The notes below the pieces were generated by a model. That model did no database searches. It was not told where the DNA came from and saw nothing but the letters and a program-made list of their open reading frames with translations. Source: Alteripontixanthobacter maritimus (lineage in GTDB: Bacteria; Pseudomonadota; Alphaproteobacteria; Sphingomonadales; Sphingomonadaceae). From it: a stretch of 64,000 bases of DNA. Position 1 is the stretch's first letter; the number at the start of each line of letters is the position of its first letter. Of the stretch, positions 1 through 8,759 are shown one piece after another. The stretch spans positions 1,497,501-1,561,500 of the forward strand of contig NZ_QBKA01000002.1 in NCBI RefSeq assembly GCF_003340475.1, read 5' to 3'. The position numbers and the translations under genes are program-made.

Positions 1-1065
1 TTCCACAGCGCCCGCGCCGCCGAGCAGGTGCCCGATGGCGGACTTGGTGCTGCTCATGCTGGCGCCGGTCAGATCGTCGCCCAGCACGCGCTTCACCGCC
101 GCCAGTTCGATCGTGTCGGCCATGGTGGAGGTTCCGTGGGCGTTCACGTAATCGATATCGCCCGGCCCCATGCCCGCCTTCTTCAAGGCCATCCGCATGG
201 CCAGTTCTGCGCCCCTGCCTTCGGGATGCGGGGCGGTGACGTGATAGGCGTCGCCCGACAGGCCGTAGCCCACGACTTCGGCATAGATAGTCGCGCCGCG
301 CGCCTTGGCGTGTTCGTATTCCTCCAGCACGACCACGCCTGCGCCTTCGCCCATGACGAAGCCGTCGCGGTTCTTGTCGTAAGGCCGGCTGGCCTCGGTC
401 GGGCGGTCGTTCATGGACATGTTGAGCGCGCGGGCCTGCGCGAAACCAGCCACGCCGAGCGGGTTGATGGTGCCTTCCGCCCCGCCCGCCAGCATGATGT
501 CCGCATCGTCATCCTTGATCATGCGCGCAGCATCGCCGATCGAATGCGCGCCTGTCGAACAGGCGGTGACGACCGCGTGATTAGGCCCCATCAGTCCGTA
601 TTTAATGGAGACCTGCCCGCTGATGAGGTTGATCAGACGGCCATGCACGAAATGCGGGCTGACCCGGCCGGGGCCACGCTCCGCCAGTACCAGCGACTCG
701 CTTTCGATGCCCGGCAGCCCGCCGATGCCCGAACCGATAGAGCAGCCGGTGCGCTCCTTCAATTCGTCCGACATTTCGGTGAGCCCGGCATCTTCCAGCG
801 CCTGCCCGGCGGCGTCGATGCCATAGACGATGAACGGATCGACCTGGCGCTGAACCTTGTGATCGACGCGCCTGTTCGCGTCGAACCCATATTCGTGGTC
901 CGCCGGTTTCACTTCGCAGGCAATGGTGCATTTCTGGTCCGAAGCATCGAAGCGGGTAATCGGCCCGGCGCCGCTTTTGCCGGCGAGAATATTCGCCCAG
1001 GTCGTGTCGACATCGCCTCCCAGCGGAGTGACGAGACCCAGTCCGGTTACAACCACACGGCGCAT
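1..1065 (-). CDS. fabF: 3-oxoacyl-ACP synthase II, KAS II (3' end cut by window edge)
   Basis: Condensing enzyme that extends acyl-ACP with malonyl-ACP in cytoplasmic type II fatty acid synthesis. The 355 visible codons run from ATG at 1065 to the window edge. The sequence shows the thiolase fold start MRRVVVTGLG, the nucleophile Cys at about residue 169 in TACSTGAHS, the first catalytic His at about 310 in HGTST, and the second at about 346 in AIGHLLGG. The family is about 415 residues, so roughly the last 60 lie outside the window. AGGAG sits about 8 bases before the ATG. It follows acpP by 96 bases on the same strand, the usual acpP-fabF order. All three catalytic residues are present, so the call is secure. 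Confidence 0.97.
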   Translation of the reverse strand, partial: MRRVVVTGLGLVTPLGGDVDTTWANILAGKSGAGPITRFDASDQKCTIACEVKPADHEYGFDANRRVDHKVQRQVDPFIVYGIDAAGQALEDAGLTEMSDELKERTGCSIGSGIGGLPGIESESLVLAERGPGRVSPHFVHGRLINLISGQVSIKYGLMGPNHAVVTACSTGAHSIGDAARMIKDDDADIMLAGGAEGTINPLGVAGFAQARALNMSMNDRPTEASRPYDKNRDGFVMGEGAGVVVLEEYEHAKARGATIYAEVVGYGLSGDAYHVTAPHPEGRGAELAMRMALKKAGMGPGDIDYVNAHGTSTMADTIELAAVKRVLGDDLTGASMSSTKSAIGHLLGGAGAVE

Positions 1066-1082
1066 CAAACTTCTCCTAAAAC

Positions 1083-1146
1083 ATCACAGGCCCAACCCGC
1101 GTCGGGGTCGGGCCTGTCAGGTCCCGCCCTTTACAAAGGGCGGGAA
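1083..1146 (-). other. Two stem-loops in the acpP-fabF spacer
   Basis: The 96-base spacer holds a perfect stem CCCGCCCTTT/AAAGGGCGGG (1123-1144) and a second stem, GGCCCAACCC paired with GGGTCGGGCC, around 1089-1113. On the minus strand neither is followed by a run of T, so this is not a standard intrinsic terminator. It may stabilise or process the abundant acpP message or partly attenuate read-through to fabF; that is inference. Confidence 0.5.
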
Positions 1147-1161
1147 AAAGCTGTCAGGCGA

Positions 1162-1398
1162 TCAGCCCTTGTGCTCTTCGATATACTTGGTGGCGTCGCC
1201 CACGGTGGTGATCTTTTCCGCCGCATCGTCGGGGATTTCCACACCGAATTCTTCTTCGAACGCCATCACCAGTTCCACGATGTCGAGGCTGTCCGCGCCC
1301 AGATCGTCGATGAAGCTGGCTTCCTGGGTGACCTTGTCGGCCTCGACACCAAGATGCTCGACAACAATTTTCTGTACGCGTTCAGCAATATCGCTCAT
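1162..1398 (-). CDS. acpP: Acyl carrier protein
   Basis: Small acidic cytoplasmic carrier of growing acyl chains in fatty acid and lipid synthesis. It has 78 residues, the family's usual length. The phosphopantetheine attachment motif GADSLDIVE places the modified Ser at residue 37. An in-frame extension of 10 codons upstream exists, but ATG at 1398 gives the canonical start MSDIAERV and has GAGGG about 8 bases upstream. fabF follows downstream and aspS lies upstream; fabD and fabG, which often precede acpP, are not here. Identification is certain from sequence alone. Confidence 0.98.
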   Translation of the reverse strand: MSDIAERVQKIVVEHLGVEADKVTQEASFIDDLGADSLDIVELVMAFEEEFGVEIPDDAAEKITTVGDATKYIEEHKG

Positions 1399-1515
1399 TT
1401 CATAGCCCTCATTCGTTCGGAAATTCAATTCGGCTTGGCCCTACTGAAGGGCGCGCACGGTGGCAAGAGGATGATGAGCCGGTAGCTCGCCCAACTCCGC
1501 CCGCTTGCGCGTCCC

Positions 1516-3345
1516 CTAGTGACTACCGCCTGCGCCGGGTGCGAACTCTTCCTTGTTCACGTCCTCTGTTTTCACCGCGTCCTGGATCACGCGGATGTGC
1601 ACATCGCGTAGCTGATCTTTCGTCACGGCCGACGGCGCGCCCATCATCAGATCCTGCGCCTTCTGGTTCAAGGGGAAAGCGATGACTTCACGGATGTTGG
1701 GCTCGTCCGCCAGCAGCATCACGATCCGGTCGATCCCCGGCGCGCTGCCGCCGTGCGGTGGTGCGCCCAGCTTGAATGCCTCGATCATGCCCGAGAAGTT
1801 CTCGTCCACTTCCGCGGCGGAATAGCCGGCGATCTCGAACGCCTTGTACATGATGTCCGGGCGGTGGTTCCGGATTGCTCCGCTCGACAGTTCATAGCCG
1901 TTGCAGACGATGTCGTATTGCCACGCCAATACGTCCAGCGGGTCCTTGGTTTCCAGCGCTTCCATGTCGCCCTGCGGCATGGAGAACGGATTGTGGCTGA
2001 AGTCGACGCGCTGCAGAGCCTCGTCGAATTCGAACATCGGAAAATCGACGATCCAGCAGAACTTGAATGTGTTCGCATCGATCAGGCCGAGCAATTCGCC
2101 GACGCGTGTGCGCGCCGTGCCTGCCAGCTTGACCGCGTCCTTTTCCTTGCCGGCGGCGAAGAACAGCCCGTCATTATCGCCCAGCCCCAGCTCATCATAC
2201 AGTTTCGCCATGCCATCTTCGCCGTGGTTCTTGGCGATAGGGCCGCCAAAGGTGCCCTGTTTGCGGGTGACATAGCCGAGGCCGGCAAACCCTTCCTTGC
2301 GCGCCCAGTCGTTCATCTCGTCGAAGAACTTGCGGCTTTTCTCGTTCGTACCGGGCGCTGGGATCGCGCGGACCACCCCGCCCCCGCCGACGATCTTTTC
2401 GAACAGGCCGAAGCCCGAACTTTCAAAATGCGCGCCCACATCCGCAATCTCGATCGGATTGCGAAGATCGGGTTTGTCGGTGCCGTATTTCAGCATGGAC
2501 TCGCGGTAAGGGATCCGCGGGAACTCGCCCGCTGGCGTCACGCTCTTGCCGTTCGCAAACTCCTCGAACACGCCTGCAAGCACCGGTTCGATGGTCTGGA
2601 ACACATCTTCCTGAGTGACGAAGCTCATTTCGAAATCGAGCTGGTAGAATTCGGGGCTGCGGTCGGCGCGCAAATCCTCGTCACGGAAACAGGGCGCGAT
2701 CTGGAAGTAACGGTCGAAGCCCGCCACCATCAGCAGCTGCTTGAACATCTGCGGCGCCTGCGGGAGCGCGTAGAACGTGCCGGGATGCAGGCGGCTGGGC
2801 ACGATATAATCGCGTGCGCCTTCGGGACTGGACGCGGCCAGGATCGGTGTGTTGAATTCGGTGAAGCCTTGCGCTTCCATCCGGTGGCGCAGTGACGAGA
2901 TCACCTTGGCCCGCAGCATGATGTTGGCGTGCATGGTCTCGCGGCGCAGGTCCACGAACCGGTATTTCAGGCGAATGTCCTCTGGGTAATCCTGCTCGCC
3001 CGCTACGGGCAGCGGCAGCTCATCGGCCTTGCTCTGCACGGTGACCTGCCGCGCAAAAACCTCGATCGCCCCGGTGGACAGATTGTCGTTCGTGGTCCCT
3101 TCGGCGCGCGCCTTTACCTCGCCATCGATGGTCACGACGCTTTCGACCCGCAGCCCTTCGAAAATGGGCAGCGCGGGCGAATCTTCGTCCGCCACGATCT
3201 GCGTCATGCCGTAATGGTCGCGCAGATCGACGAACAACACGCCGCCATGGTCGCGCTTGCGGTGGATCCAGCCGGACAGGCGAACGGTATCGCCAACATT
3301 GTCTGCGGTCAGGGCGGCGCAGGTGTGGGAGCGATAGGCGTGCAT
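1516..3345 (-). CDS. aspS: Aspartyl-tRNA synthetase
   Basis: Class IIb synthetase that charges tRNA-Asp (or tRNA-Asp and tRNA-Asn if non-discriminating) in the cytoplasm. It has 609 residues starting [10 protein letters not shown]. An N-terminal OB fold (about 15-110, with [20 protein letters not shown]) is followed by class II motif 2 ([15 protein letters not shown]), the bacterial GAD insertion in the middle, and motif 3 near the C terminus ([13 protein letters not shown]). A TTG five codons further upstream is in frame, but the ATG at 3345 has GGAAAG at the right distance. It is divergent from rnd across a 247-base spacer. Whether it also charges tRNA-Asn cannot be told here. Confidence 0.97.
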   Translation of the reverse strand: MHAYRSHTCAALTADNVGDTVRLSGWIHRKRDHGGVLFVDLRDHYGMTQIVADEDSPALPIFEGLRVESVVTIDGEVKARAEGTTNDNLSTGAIEVFARQVTVQSKADELPLPVAGEQDYPEDIRLKYRFVDLRRETMHANIMLRAKVISSLRHRMEAQGFTEFNTPILAASSPEGARDYIVPSRLHPGTFYALPQAPQMFKQLLMVAGFDRYFQIAPCFRDEDLRADRSPEFYQLDFEMSFVTQEDVFQTIEPVLAGVFEEFANGKSVTPAGEFPRIPYRESMLKYGTDKPDLRNPIEIADVGAHFESSGFGLFEKIVGGGGVVRAIPAPGTNEKSRKFFDEMNDWARKEGFAGLGYVTRKQGTFGGPIAKNHGEDGMAKLYDELGLGDNDGLFFAAGKEKDAVKLAGTARTRVGELLGLIDANTFKFCWIVDFPMFEFDEALQRVDFSHNPFSMPQGDMEALETKDPLDVLAWQYDIVCNGYELSSGAIRNHRPDIMYKAFEIAGYSAAEVDENFSGMIEAFKLGAPPHGGSAPGIDRIVMLLADEPNIREVIAFPLNQKAQDLMMGAPSAVTKDQLRDVHIRVIQDAVKTEDVNKEEFAPGAGGSH

Positions 3346-3592
3346 CGAAAGACTTTCCAATTTTCAGGTTTTGGCGCTACAGGCGCCCCCGTTTGTTATG
3401 AGGCTGCATGATCGGGCTGACAGCGGGCGGGCGGCTCGGCACAGGCCTTACACGTTTATGCGCGCGCTAACAGGGAATGCGCAGCGCTTTGTCAAGTTGC
3501 CCACCGCAATGCAACGCCGCAATACGCAACAAGGAAATGGGGCCGCAACGCCCCGACGGGCGGCATTCCGCCCCAACACAAGAAAAGACCTT

Positions 3593-4789
3593 ATGAAAAT
3601 CCATGACCTGATTACGGACACCGAAACGCTGGCTGCGATGTGCAAGCGTCTGGCAGAAGGCGAGTTTGTCGCCGTCGATACCGAATTCATGCGCGAGAAC
3701 ACCTACTACCCCGAACTCTGCCTGGTGCAGATCGGAAACGAGGAAGAGGCTGCTGCCGTAGACCCGCTCGCGAAAGGCATCGACCTTCAGCCGCTGCTGG
3801 ACCTGATGTGCGACAATGAGGACGTGCTGAAGATCTTCCACGCCGGCGGACAGGATGTGGAAATCGTGTTCAACCTGACCGGCAAGACGCCCTTCCCGAT
3901 TTTCGATACGCAAATCGCGATGATGGCAATCAGCCAGTCGGAACAGATCGGCTATGCCAATCTGGTCGAAAGCTGGCTGGGCATTACCGTCGACAAGGGC
4001 GCGCGCTTCACGGATTGGAGCCGCCGCCCGCTGACCGACAGGCAGATCGAATACGCCATCGGCGATGTGACGCATCTGGCCACGATCTTTCCCAAGATGC
4101 TGAAAAAGCTGGTCAAGACAGGCCGCGGCGCCTGGCTGAATGCCGAGATGGAAAAATTGGCCGATCCGGATAATTACCGCAACGATCCCACCCTCGCCTG
4201 GAGGCGCATCCGCGCGCAGGGCCGCAAGCCCGACGTGCTCGGCCGGTTGAAAGCGCTGGCCGCGTGGCGCGAGGGAGAGGCGCAGCACAAGGACATTCCG
4301 CGAGGCCGCATCGTGCGCGATGAAACTTTGGCCGATATCGCTAGCCATCCGCCGAAGAAACAGGCCGATCTCGCCAAGGTGCGCGGGCTGAGCAACGCAT
4401 GGCGCGAGAACGACATTGGCAAGCGCATGATGAAAGTGCTTGAGGAAGCCGAACCGCTGCCGAAAGACGAACTGCCCGACCGCCCCAAGCGCGGCGCGCC
4501 GCTGGGCAAGGAAGGCGCCCTGGTGGCGGACTTGCTCAAGCTGTTGCTCAAGATTCGCAGCCGCGAAATCGACGTGGCCAGCCGCTTGCTAACACGATCG
4601 GACGAGCTGGAAGCGCTCGCCGCAGGTGTACGCGAGCTGCCGATCCTGCAGGGCTGGCGCTACGATGCCTTTGGCAAGGATGCGCTGGAACTGGTCGAAG
4701 GGCGCACCGGCTTTGCAGTCAAGGACGGGCGGCTAGCCATGACCAGCATCGGGGACGCTCCGGAAGATGCTGCTGGAGACGGGCGCTAA
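3593..4789 (+). CDS. rnd: Ribonuclease D
   Basis: 3'-5' exoribonuclease that trims tRNA precursors. It has 398 residues from ATG at 3593. The DEDD exonuclease domain spans about residues 1-200: Exo I in VAVDTEFMRENTYYP, Exo II around FHAGGQDVEIV, and Exo III in YAIGDVTHL. An HRDC helical domain follows (about 215-290), then a second HRDC-like region to the C terminus. The frame stays open for 74 codons upstream, but that region translates to low-complexity sequence and MKIHDLITDTETL is the family start. Only 12 bases separate it from oxyR, so the two are probably co-transcribed. Confidence 0.95.
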   Translation: MKIHDLITDTETLAAMCKRLAEGEFVAVDTEFMRENTYYPELCLVQIGNEEEAAAVDPLAKGIDLQPLLDLMCDNEDVLKIFHAGGQDVEIVFNLTGKTPFPIFDTQIAMMAISQSEQIGYANLVESWLGITVDKGARFTDWSRRPLTDRQIEYAIGDVTHLATIFPKMLKKLVKTGRGAWLNAEMEKLADPDNYRNDPTLAWRRIRAQGRKPDVLGRLKALAAWREGEAQHKDIPRGRIVRDETLADIASHPPKKQADLAKVRGLSNAWRENDIGKRMMKVLEEAEPLPKDELPDRPKRGAPLGKEGALVADLLKLLLKIRSREIDVASRLLTRSDELEALAAGVRELPILQGWRYDAFGKDALELVEGRTGFAVKDGRLAMTSIGDAPEDAAGDGR

Positions 4790-4801
4790 CAGCGCGGTCC
4801 T

Positions 4802-5698
4802 ATGAGCACGTACCTTCCCACCATCAAGCAGCTGCAATATCTCGTTGCGCTGCACGAACACGGCCATTTCGGCCGGGCGGCGACGGCGAGCTTTGTATCT
4901 CAGTCGACGCTGAGCGCCGGTATCCGCGAGCTGGAAACCTTGCTGGGAGTGACTCTGGTGGAGCGCAGCCGCCGCGTGGTGCGCTTTACCCAGCTTGGCG
5001 AACAGGTGGTGGAAAAGGCGCACCGGCTCCTGCGCGAGGCGGAGGATCTGACCGACCTTGCCGCCGCCAGCGGAAAACCGTTGTCGGGCGAGCTGCGCCT
5101 GTCGGTCATCCCCACCATCGCGCCGTTCCTGTTGCCGCGCATACTGCCGCGCCTGCGCCGCGAACGCCCCGGCCTCAAGCTGTTCCTGCGTGAGGAGCCG
5201 AGCCAGGATGCCCTCGATTCGCTGCATCAGGGGCGCGCGGATTGTGTACTGCTGGCCTTGCCCTTCGACACCGGCGAAGTCGGGCACGCGCATATCGCGG
5301 ACGACGCGCTGCTGGTTGCCTTCCCGAAGGACGATCCGCGCGACCCGCCTGCCATGATCTCGCCGGCCTCGATCGATGAAGGGCGCCTGCTGCTCCTGGA
5401 AGACGGGCATTGCCTGAAGGACCATGCGCTGGCCGTGTGCCAACGTCCGGAACTGGGCGGATCGTCCACCATGATCGGGACCAGCCTGCATACGCTGGTG
5501 CAGATGGTCGATAACGGTCTGGGGCTGACGATCCTGCCGCAAATGGCGCTCGATGCGAATATTCTAGCCGGGACCGAAGTGGTTGCAAGGCCGCTGAAGT
5601 CGCCGGCTGCTACGCGTGAAATTGCGCTAGTCTGGCGCAAGAATTCTCCGCGCGCTTCCGACTTCGAATTGCTGGCCGGGGAATTGCGCGCGGGATGA
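4802..5698 (+). CDS. oxyR: Hydrogen peroxide-sensing LysR-type regulator OxyR
   Basis: Transcription factor of the peroxide response. It has 298 residues: an N-terminal winged helix-turn-helix (about 5-65, LQYLVALHEHGHFGRAATAS) and a LysR substrate-binding domain (about 90-295). What separates it from generic LysR proteins is LEDGHCLKDHALAVC, with Cys204 and Cys213 at exactly the spacing of the redox pair Cys199/Cys208 of E. coli OxyR. It starts 12 bases after rnd. No catalase or peroxiredoxin gene adjoins it, so its targets lie elsewhere. The LysR family is certain; OxyR function is well supported by the Cys pair. Confidence 0.93.
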   Translation: MSTYLPTIKQLQYLVALHEHGHFGRAATASFVSQSTLSAGIRELETLLGVTLVERSRRVVRFTQLGEQVVEKAHRLLREAEDLTDLAAASGKPLSGELRLSVIPTIAPFLLPRILPRLRRERPGLKLFLREEPSQDALDSLHQGRADCVLLALPFDTGEVGHAHIADDALLVAFPKDDPRDPPAMISPASIDEGRLLLLEDGHCLKDHALAVCQRPELGGSSTMIGTSLHTLVQMVDNGLGLTILPQMALDANILAGTEVVARPLKSPAATREIALVWRKNSPRASDFELLAGELRAG

Positions 5699-5785
5699 TG
5701 GCCAACATGATGACTAAGCCTGCGTTCATGATTTATTGAAAGAAGCCGCGCTAGGGCGTCCCCGCAACCAAAAAGGGCGCGGCTC

Positions 5786-6151
5786 ATGCGTATTTTCAAC
5801 CGGTTCCAGCTGGATGAGGAAATCGATATCACCATCCACGGCGTGCGGGACACCGCAACGCTGTACAATCTGTCGAGCGGCGGATGCATGCTTGAAACGG
5901 ACAATGCCGACGTTACCGAAGGCGCGCTGATTACGGTACGCCTGAACAGTCAGACGCAAATGGACGCCCGCGTTGTATGGCGGATGGGCAAGAACGTGGG
6001 GATCAAGTTCTCCGTTCCCCTGCACCCGGCCGTGGTGAGCGCACTCGGCTATGATGGCACGAACGAGGAATTCGACAGCTACGATCCGCGCGACCGCTTC
6101 GGCATTCCGTTGATCGCCCCGCTTCATATGGGTAGCGGTTTCATCGAGTAG
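5786..6151 (+). CDS. PilZ-like domain protein lacking the RxxxR motif
   Basis: A 121-residue protein consisting of a single PilZ-type beta barrel. The second PilZ signature is present (NLSSGGCML, of the D/N-x-S-x-x-G type), followed by the typical strands RVVWRMGKNVGIKF. The first signature, the RxxxR pair that grips cyclic di-GMP, is not seen in the N-terminal MRIFNRFQLDEEIDITI. The protein therefore may not bind c-di-GMP, or may do so differently. AAGGGCG lies 8 bases before the ATG. It is separated from oxyR by 87 bases and convergent with pgsA. Confidence 0.85.
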   Translation: MRIFNRFQLDEEIDITIHGVRDTATLYNLSSGGCMLETDNADVTEGALITVRLNSQTQMDARVVWRMGKNVGIKFSVPLHPAVVSALGYDGTNEEFDSYDPRDRFGIPLIAPLHMGSGFIE

Positions 6152-6174
6152 GACCGGCAGACGCGCGGCCCGTT

Positions 6175-6768
6175 TCAATCCATGTGCTTGAGGCCAACCC
6201 GCAGATAATCCCAGCCGGTTATAAGCGTGAGCACGGCGGCAGTCCATAACGTCGCGATCCCGACCAGATGCGGGAAATTGAACGTCAGATCGGCAAATGT
6301 GATGTTCCACCCGGGGGCCGCACCCGAAAAGATCAGCGCACCCAACGCCACCATCTGAAACGTGGTTTTCCACTTGGCCAGCTTCGTCACCGGTACCGAC
6401 ACCTGCAATCCGGCCAAAAATTCGCGCAGCCCCGATACCGCGATTTCACGCATCAGGATTATCAGCCCGGCAATCACATGGAGATCGCCGACATACGGCC
6501 CGCGCAGCAGGCCCTGCGCCGTCAGCACCAGGATGACAGCCGCCACCATGATCTTGTCCGCAATCGGATCGAGGAAGATGCCCAGCTTCGACACAGCCCC
6601 GCTCGACCGGGCGAGCAGGCCATCGAAATAGTCCGTAATCCCCATCATGCAGTACAATACGAAAGCCAACGCGTATCCCACTTCCCAGTCGGGCCACCAC
6701 AACAGGAAGGCCAGCAGGGGAATCGTCACGATACGCGACAGCGTGAGGATGTTCGGCAGGGTCAGCAT
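6175..6768 (-). CDS. pgsA: CDP-diacylglycerol--glycerol-3-phosphate 3-phosphatidyltransferase
   Basis: Inner-membrane enzyme making phosphatidylglycerol phosphate, the committed step to phosphatidylglycerol and cardiolipin. It has 197 residues with about five membrane segments. The CDP-alcohol phosphatidyltransferase signature D-x2-DG-x2-AR-x8-G-x3-D-x3-D is complete in the stretch DYFDGLLAR ... LGIFLDPIADK. The start MLTLPNILTLSRI is the family's N terminus. Divergent from the MFS gene across 249 bases in which I see no clear element. pssA, a relative with the same motif, lies at 39905-40771. Confidence 0.96.
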   Translation of the reverse strand: MLTLPNILTLSRIVTIPLLAFLLWWPDWEVGYALAFVLYCMMGITDYFDGLLARSSGAVSKLGIFLDPIADKIMVAAVILVLTAQGLLRGPYVGDLHVIAGLIILMREIAVSGLREFLAGLQVSVPVTKLAKWKTTFQMVALGALIFSGAAPGWNITFADLTFNFPHLVGIATLWTAAVLTLITGWDYLRVGLKHMD

Positions 6769-7017
6769 GATCTTGCCAGAGCGAATGCCACCGTGGCGGG
6801 CGCTCGGCTAGTGCGAAAGCGTTGTTTACCCCCGCCAATCACGCGCCAATCACGGGCCGACCGGTCATGGATAGCGGTGATACCCGCGCAAACCCTTGTT
6901 CAAAACCGGCTATCCGCTAAACGGCGCTGGAGAAACCTTGTCATACGGGGCGGAGAGCGTGTCGAGGGGCGGAATGCCGTAACGTCGCCGCCCATTGGGG
7001 GATGGAAGTTGAAACCG

Positions 7018-8406
7018 ATGGACCAACCTTCCGCCCCTGTAGGCGGTGTCGGCGGTGCCGGCCTGCATCCGGCCTCCCCGGACCAAACCGGCCCGCTACT
7101 GCGCAGCCGCCGGTTCCTGCCGTTGTTCTTCACTCAGTTCCTCGGCGCCTTCAACGACAATCTCTACAAGACCGCGATGGTCTTGTTCGTGGTCTACGCC
7201 ATCTACAATTCGGAAAGCGCGGAAGGCACGTTCAGCGCGCTGGCGTCGGGCCTATTCATCCTGCCGTTTTTCCTGCTGTCCGCAATTGCCGGGCAGCTGG
7301 CGGATAATGGCGACAAGGCCAGGATCATCCGCCGGGTGAAGCTGCTGGAAATCGTGCTGATGATTATCGGTGCAGCCGGACTGTATCTGGCCTGGCGCGG
7401 GATTGCGGTAAACACGATTGCCATCCCGCTGATGCTGCTGGCGCTGTTCCTGACCGGCGTGCAATCCGCCTTTTTCGGACCGATCAAATACGCCATCCTG
7501 CCGCAGCATCTGCGCAAGGACGAGGTGCTGGCCGGCACCGGCTGGGTGGAGGCCGGCACTTATATCGCCATTTTGGCCGGCACGATCATTGCCGGCTTCA
7601 TTCCGGTGGAATGGGCGGCAGGCGCGATCATCGTGGTCGCCGTCGCAGGATATTTCACCGGACGGCAGGTACCGCCCGCCCCGGCGCAGCAAACGCCCGA
7701 ACCCATCGACCTGCATTTCATCCGCGCCTCAATCGATCTGGTGCGCAAGACCATGCACGACCGGCGGGTGTTCCTCGCCATTATCGCGATCAGCTTCTTC
7801 TGGACCATCGGCGCAGTGCTGTTCATTCATTTTCCGCCACTGGTGAAGAACGTTATCACCGGCACGAAGGAAGTGGCCAGCCTGTTTCTGGTAATCTTCT
7901 CGGTCGGGGTGGCGATCGGTTCGGTCAGCGTCAACGCGCTGCTGAAGGGCACCGTATCGGCCCGCTATTCACCGGTATCCGTTATCGCCATGGGGCTGTT
8001 TGTGGTGCTGTTCTATTTGCTCGCGATGAACTGGACGCCGCTGCCGGATGACCGTTTGCTGTCGATCCCGCAATTTTTCAGCCGGCCGCTGGCCATACCG
8101 ATGATGCTGAGCCTGCTGGGCATTGCGGTGGCGGGCGGAATGTTCGTGGTGCCGCTATATGCGTTTCTCACCACCTTCGTGCCGCAGACGCAAACCGCGC
8201 GCACGATCGCGGCCAACAATATTGTGAATTCAGGTGCGATGGTTGGTGGGTCGCTACTCGTCAGCCTGATGACCGGGCTGGGCGTTCCGATCACCCAGCA
8301 ATTACTCATCAGTGCTGCGATGTGCCTGGTATCGAGTTACCTCGGCAAGCTCCTGCTCGAAGCGGAACGGCAGGCGGAACAGCCAGTCGGCGCGAACGCC
8401 GACTGA
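7018..8406 (+). CDS. MFS transporter, LplT-like
   Basis: Twelve-helix major facilitator superfamily carrier of 462 residues in the inner membrane. The opening LFFTQFLGAFNDNLYKTA and the loop ADNGDKARIIRR resemble the lysophospholipid carrier half of LplT/Aas systems, which returns lysophospholipids to the inner face for re-acylation. The acyltransferase often fused to or next to LplT is absent here, so the substrate is inferred. The ATG at 7018 is preceded by GGGGGATGGAAG. The frame stays open far upstream, but that part overlaps pgsA on the other strand and is a shadow. The proximity of pgsA fits a lipid role but is not proof. Confidence 0.85.
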   Translation: MDQPSAPVGGVGGAGLHPASPDQTGPLLRSRRFLPLFFTQFLGAFNDNLYKTAMVLFVVYAIYNSESAEGTFSALASGLFILPFFLLSAIAGQLADNGDKARIIRRVKLLEIVLMIIGAAGLYLAWRGIAVNTIAIPLMLLALFLTGVQSAFFGPIKYAILPQHLRKDEVLAGTGWVEAGTYIAILAGTIIAGFIPVEWAAGAIIVVAVAGYFTGRQVPPAPAQQTPEPIDLHFIRASIDLVRKTMHDRRVFLAIIAISFFWTIGAVLFIHFPPLVKNVITGTKEVASLFLVIFSVGVAIGSVSVNALLKGTVSARYSPVSVIAMGLFVVLFYLLAMNWTPLPDDRLLSIPQFFSRPLAIPMMLSLLGIAVAGGMFVVPLYAFLTTFVPQTQTARTIAANNIVNSGAMVGGSLLVSLMTGLGVPITQQLLISAAMCLVSSYLGKLLLEAERQAEQPVGANAD

Positions 8407-8410
8407 TCCT

Positions 8411-8602
8411 TCAGGCGAGGAAGATCGCGGCGCCTGCCAGACAAGCGAAATAGGCCGCGGCGAAGCTTTTCACATCATTACGCGTGATGCCCCATTGTGG
8501 GCGAAAACGTTTTGGCTCCGCGCCGGAGCGGACGTGCGGGGGAAGCGAGGCAAGAAACAGGTTCCCGGCAGCTTCATCGGTAAGGACAAGTGATCTACGC
8601 AT
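8411..8602 (-). CDS. Small protein with one C-terminal membrane segment (hypothetical)
   Basis: A 63-codon frame on the minus strand in the 353-base gap between the MFS and TPP-enzyme genes. The product has a mixed N-terminal half (MRRSLVLTDEAAGNLFLASL), a basic middle with RFRPQWGITRNDV, and a hydrophobic tail (AAAYFACLAGAAIFLA) that could anchor it in the membrane. Composition looks protein-like rather than like a frame shadow. Against it, no Shine-Dalgarno sequence precedes the ATG. Its function is unknown. The rest of the gap, 8603-8759, holds the TPP-enzyme promoter region with nothing I can define. Confidence 0.5.
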   Translation of the reverse strand: MRRSLVLTDEAAGNLFLASLPPHVRSGAEPKRFRPQWGITRNDVKSFAAAYFACLAGAAIFLA

Positions 8603-8759
8603 TTGTCGGAATTAACATCTTGGTAAGCTTTTGCATCCGCCTCCTGCGTAGCGTCGCACAGCGGGACATTAAGGATAGCGCTTCGTTAATATCCCCCACA
8701 AGATTGCCGGTTCGGGGTGGGGCGTTGTCCGGTCCCCCACGCATCGCTAGGGGTTTGTC

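Noticed and set aside
28-1485. Long open frame on the plus strand across fabF and acpP
   Set aside because: It is the antisense shadow of two certain genes; GC-rich codons leave the opposite frames open. Similar shadows lie over aspS, kup, bamA, lon, dnaX, hrpB and the kinase.
6268-7017. Upstream extension of the MFS transporter frame
   Set aside because: It overlaps pgsA on the other strand, is not membrane-like, and the ATG at 7018 has a good ribosome site.
8407-8759. TPP riboswitch ahead of the TPP-dependent enzyme
   Set aside because: The THI-box consensus could not be found in this spacer.
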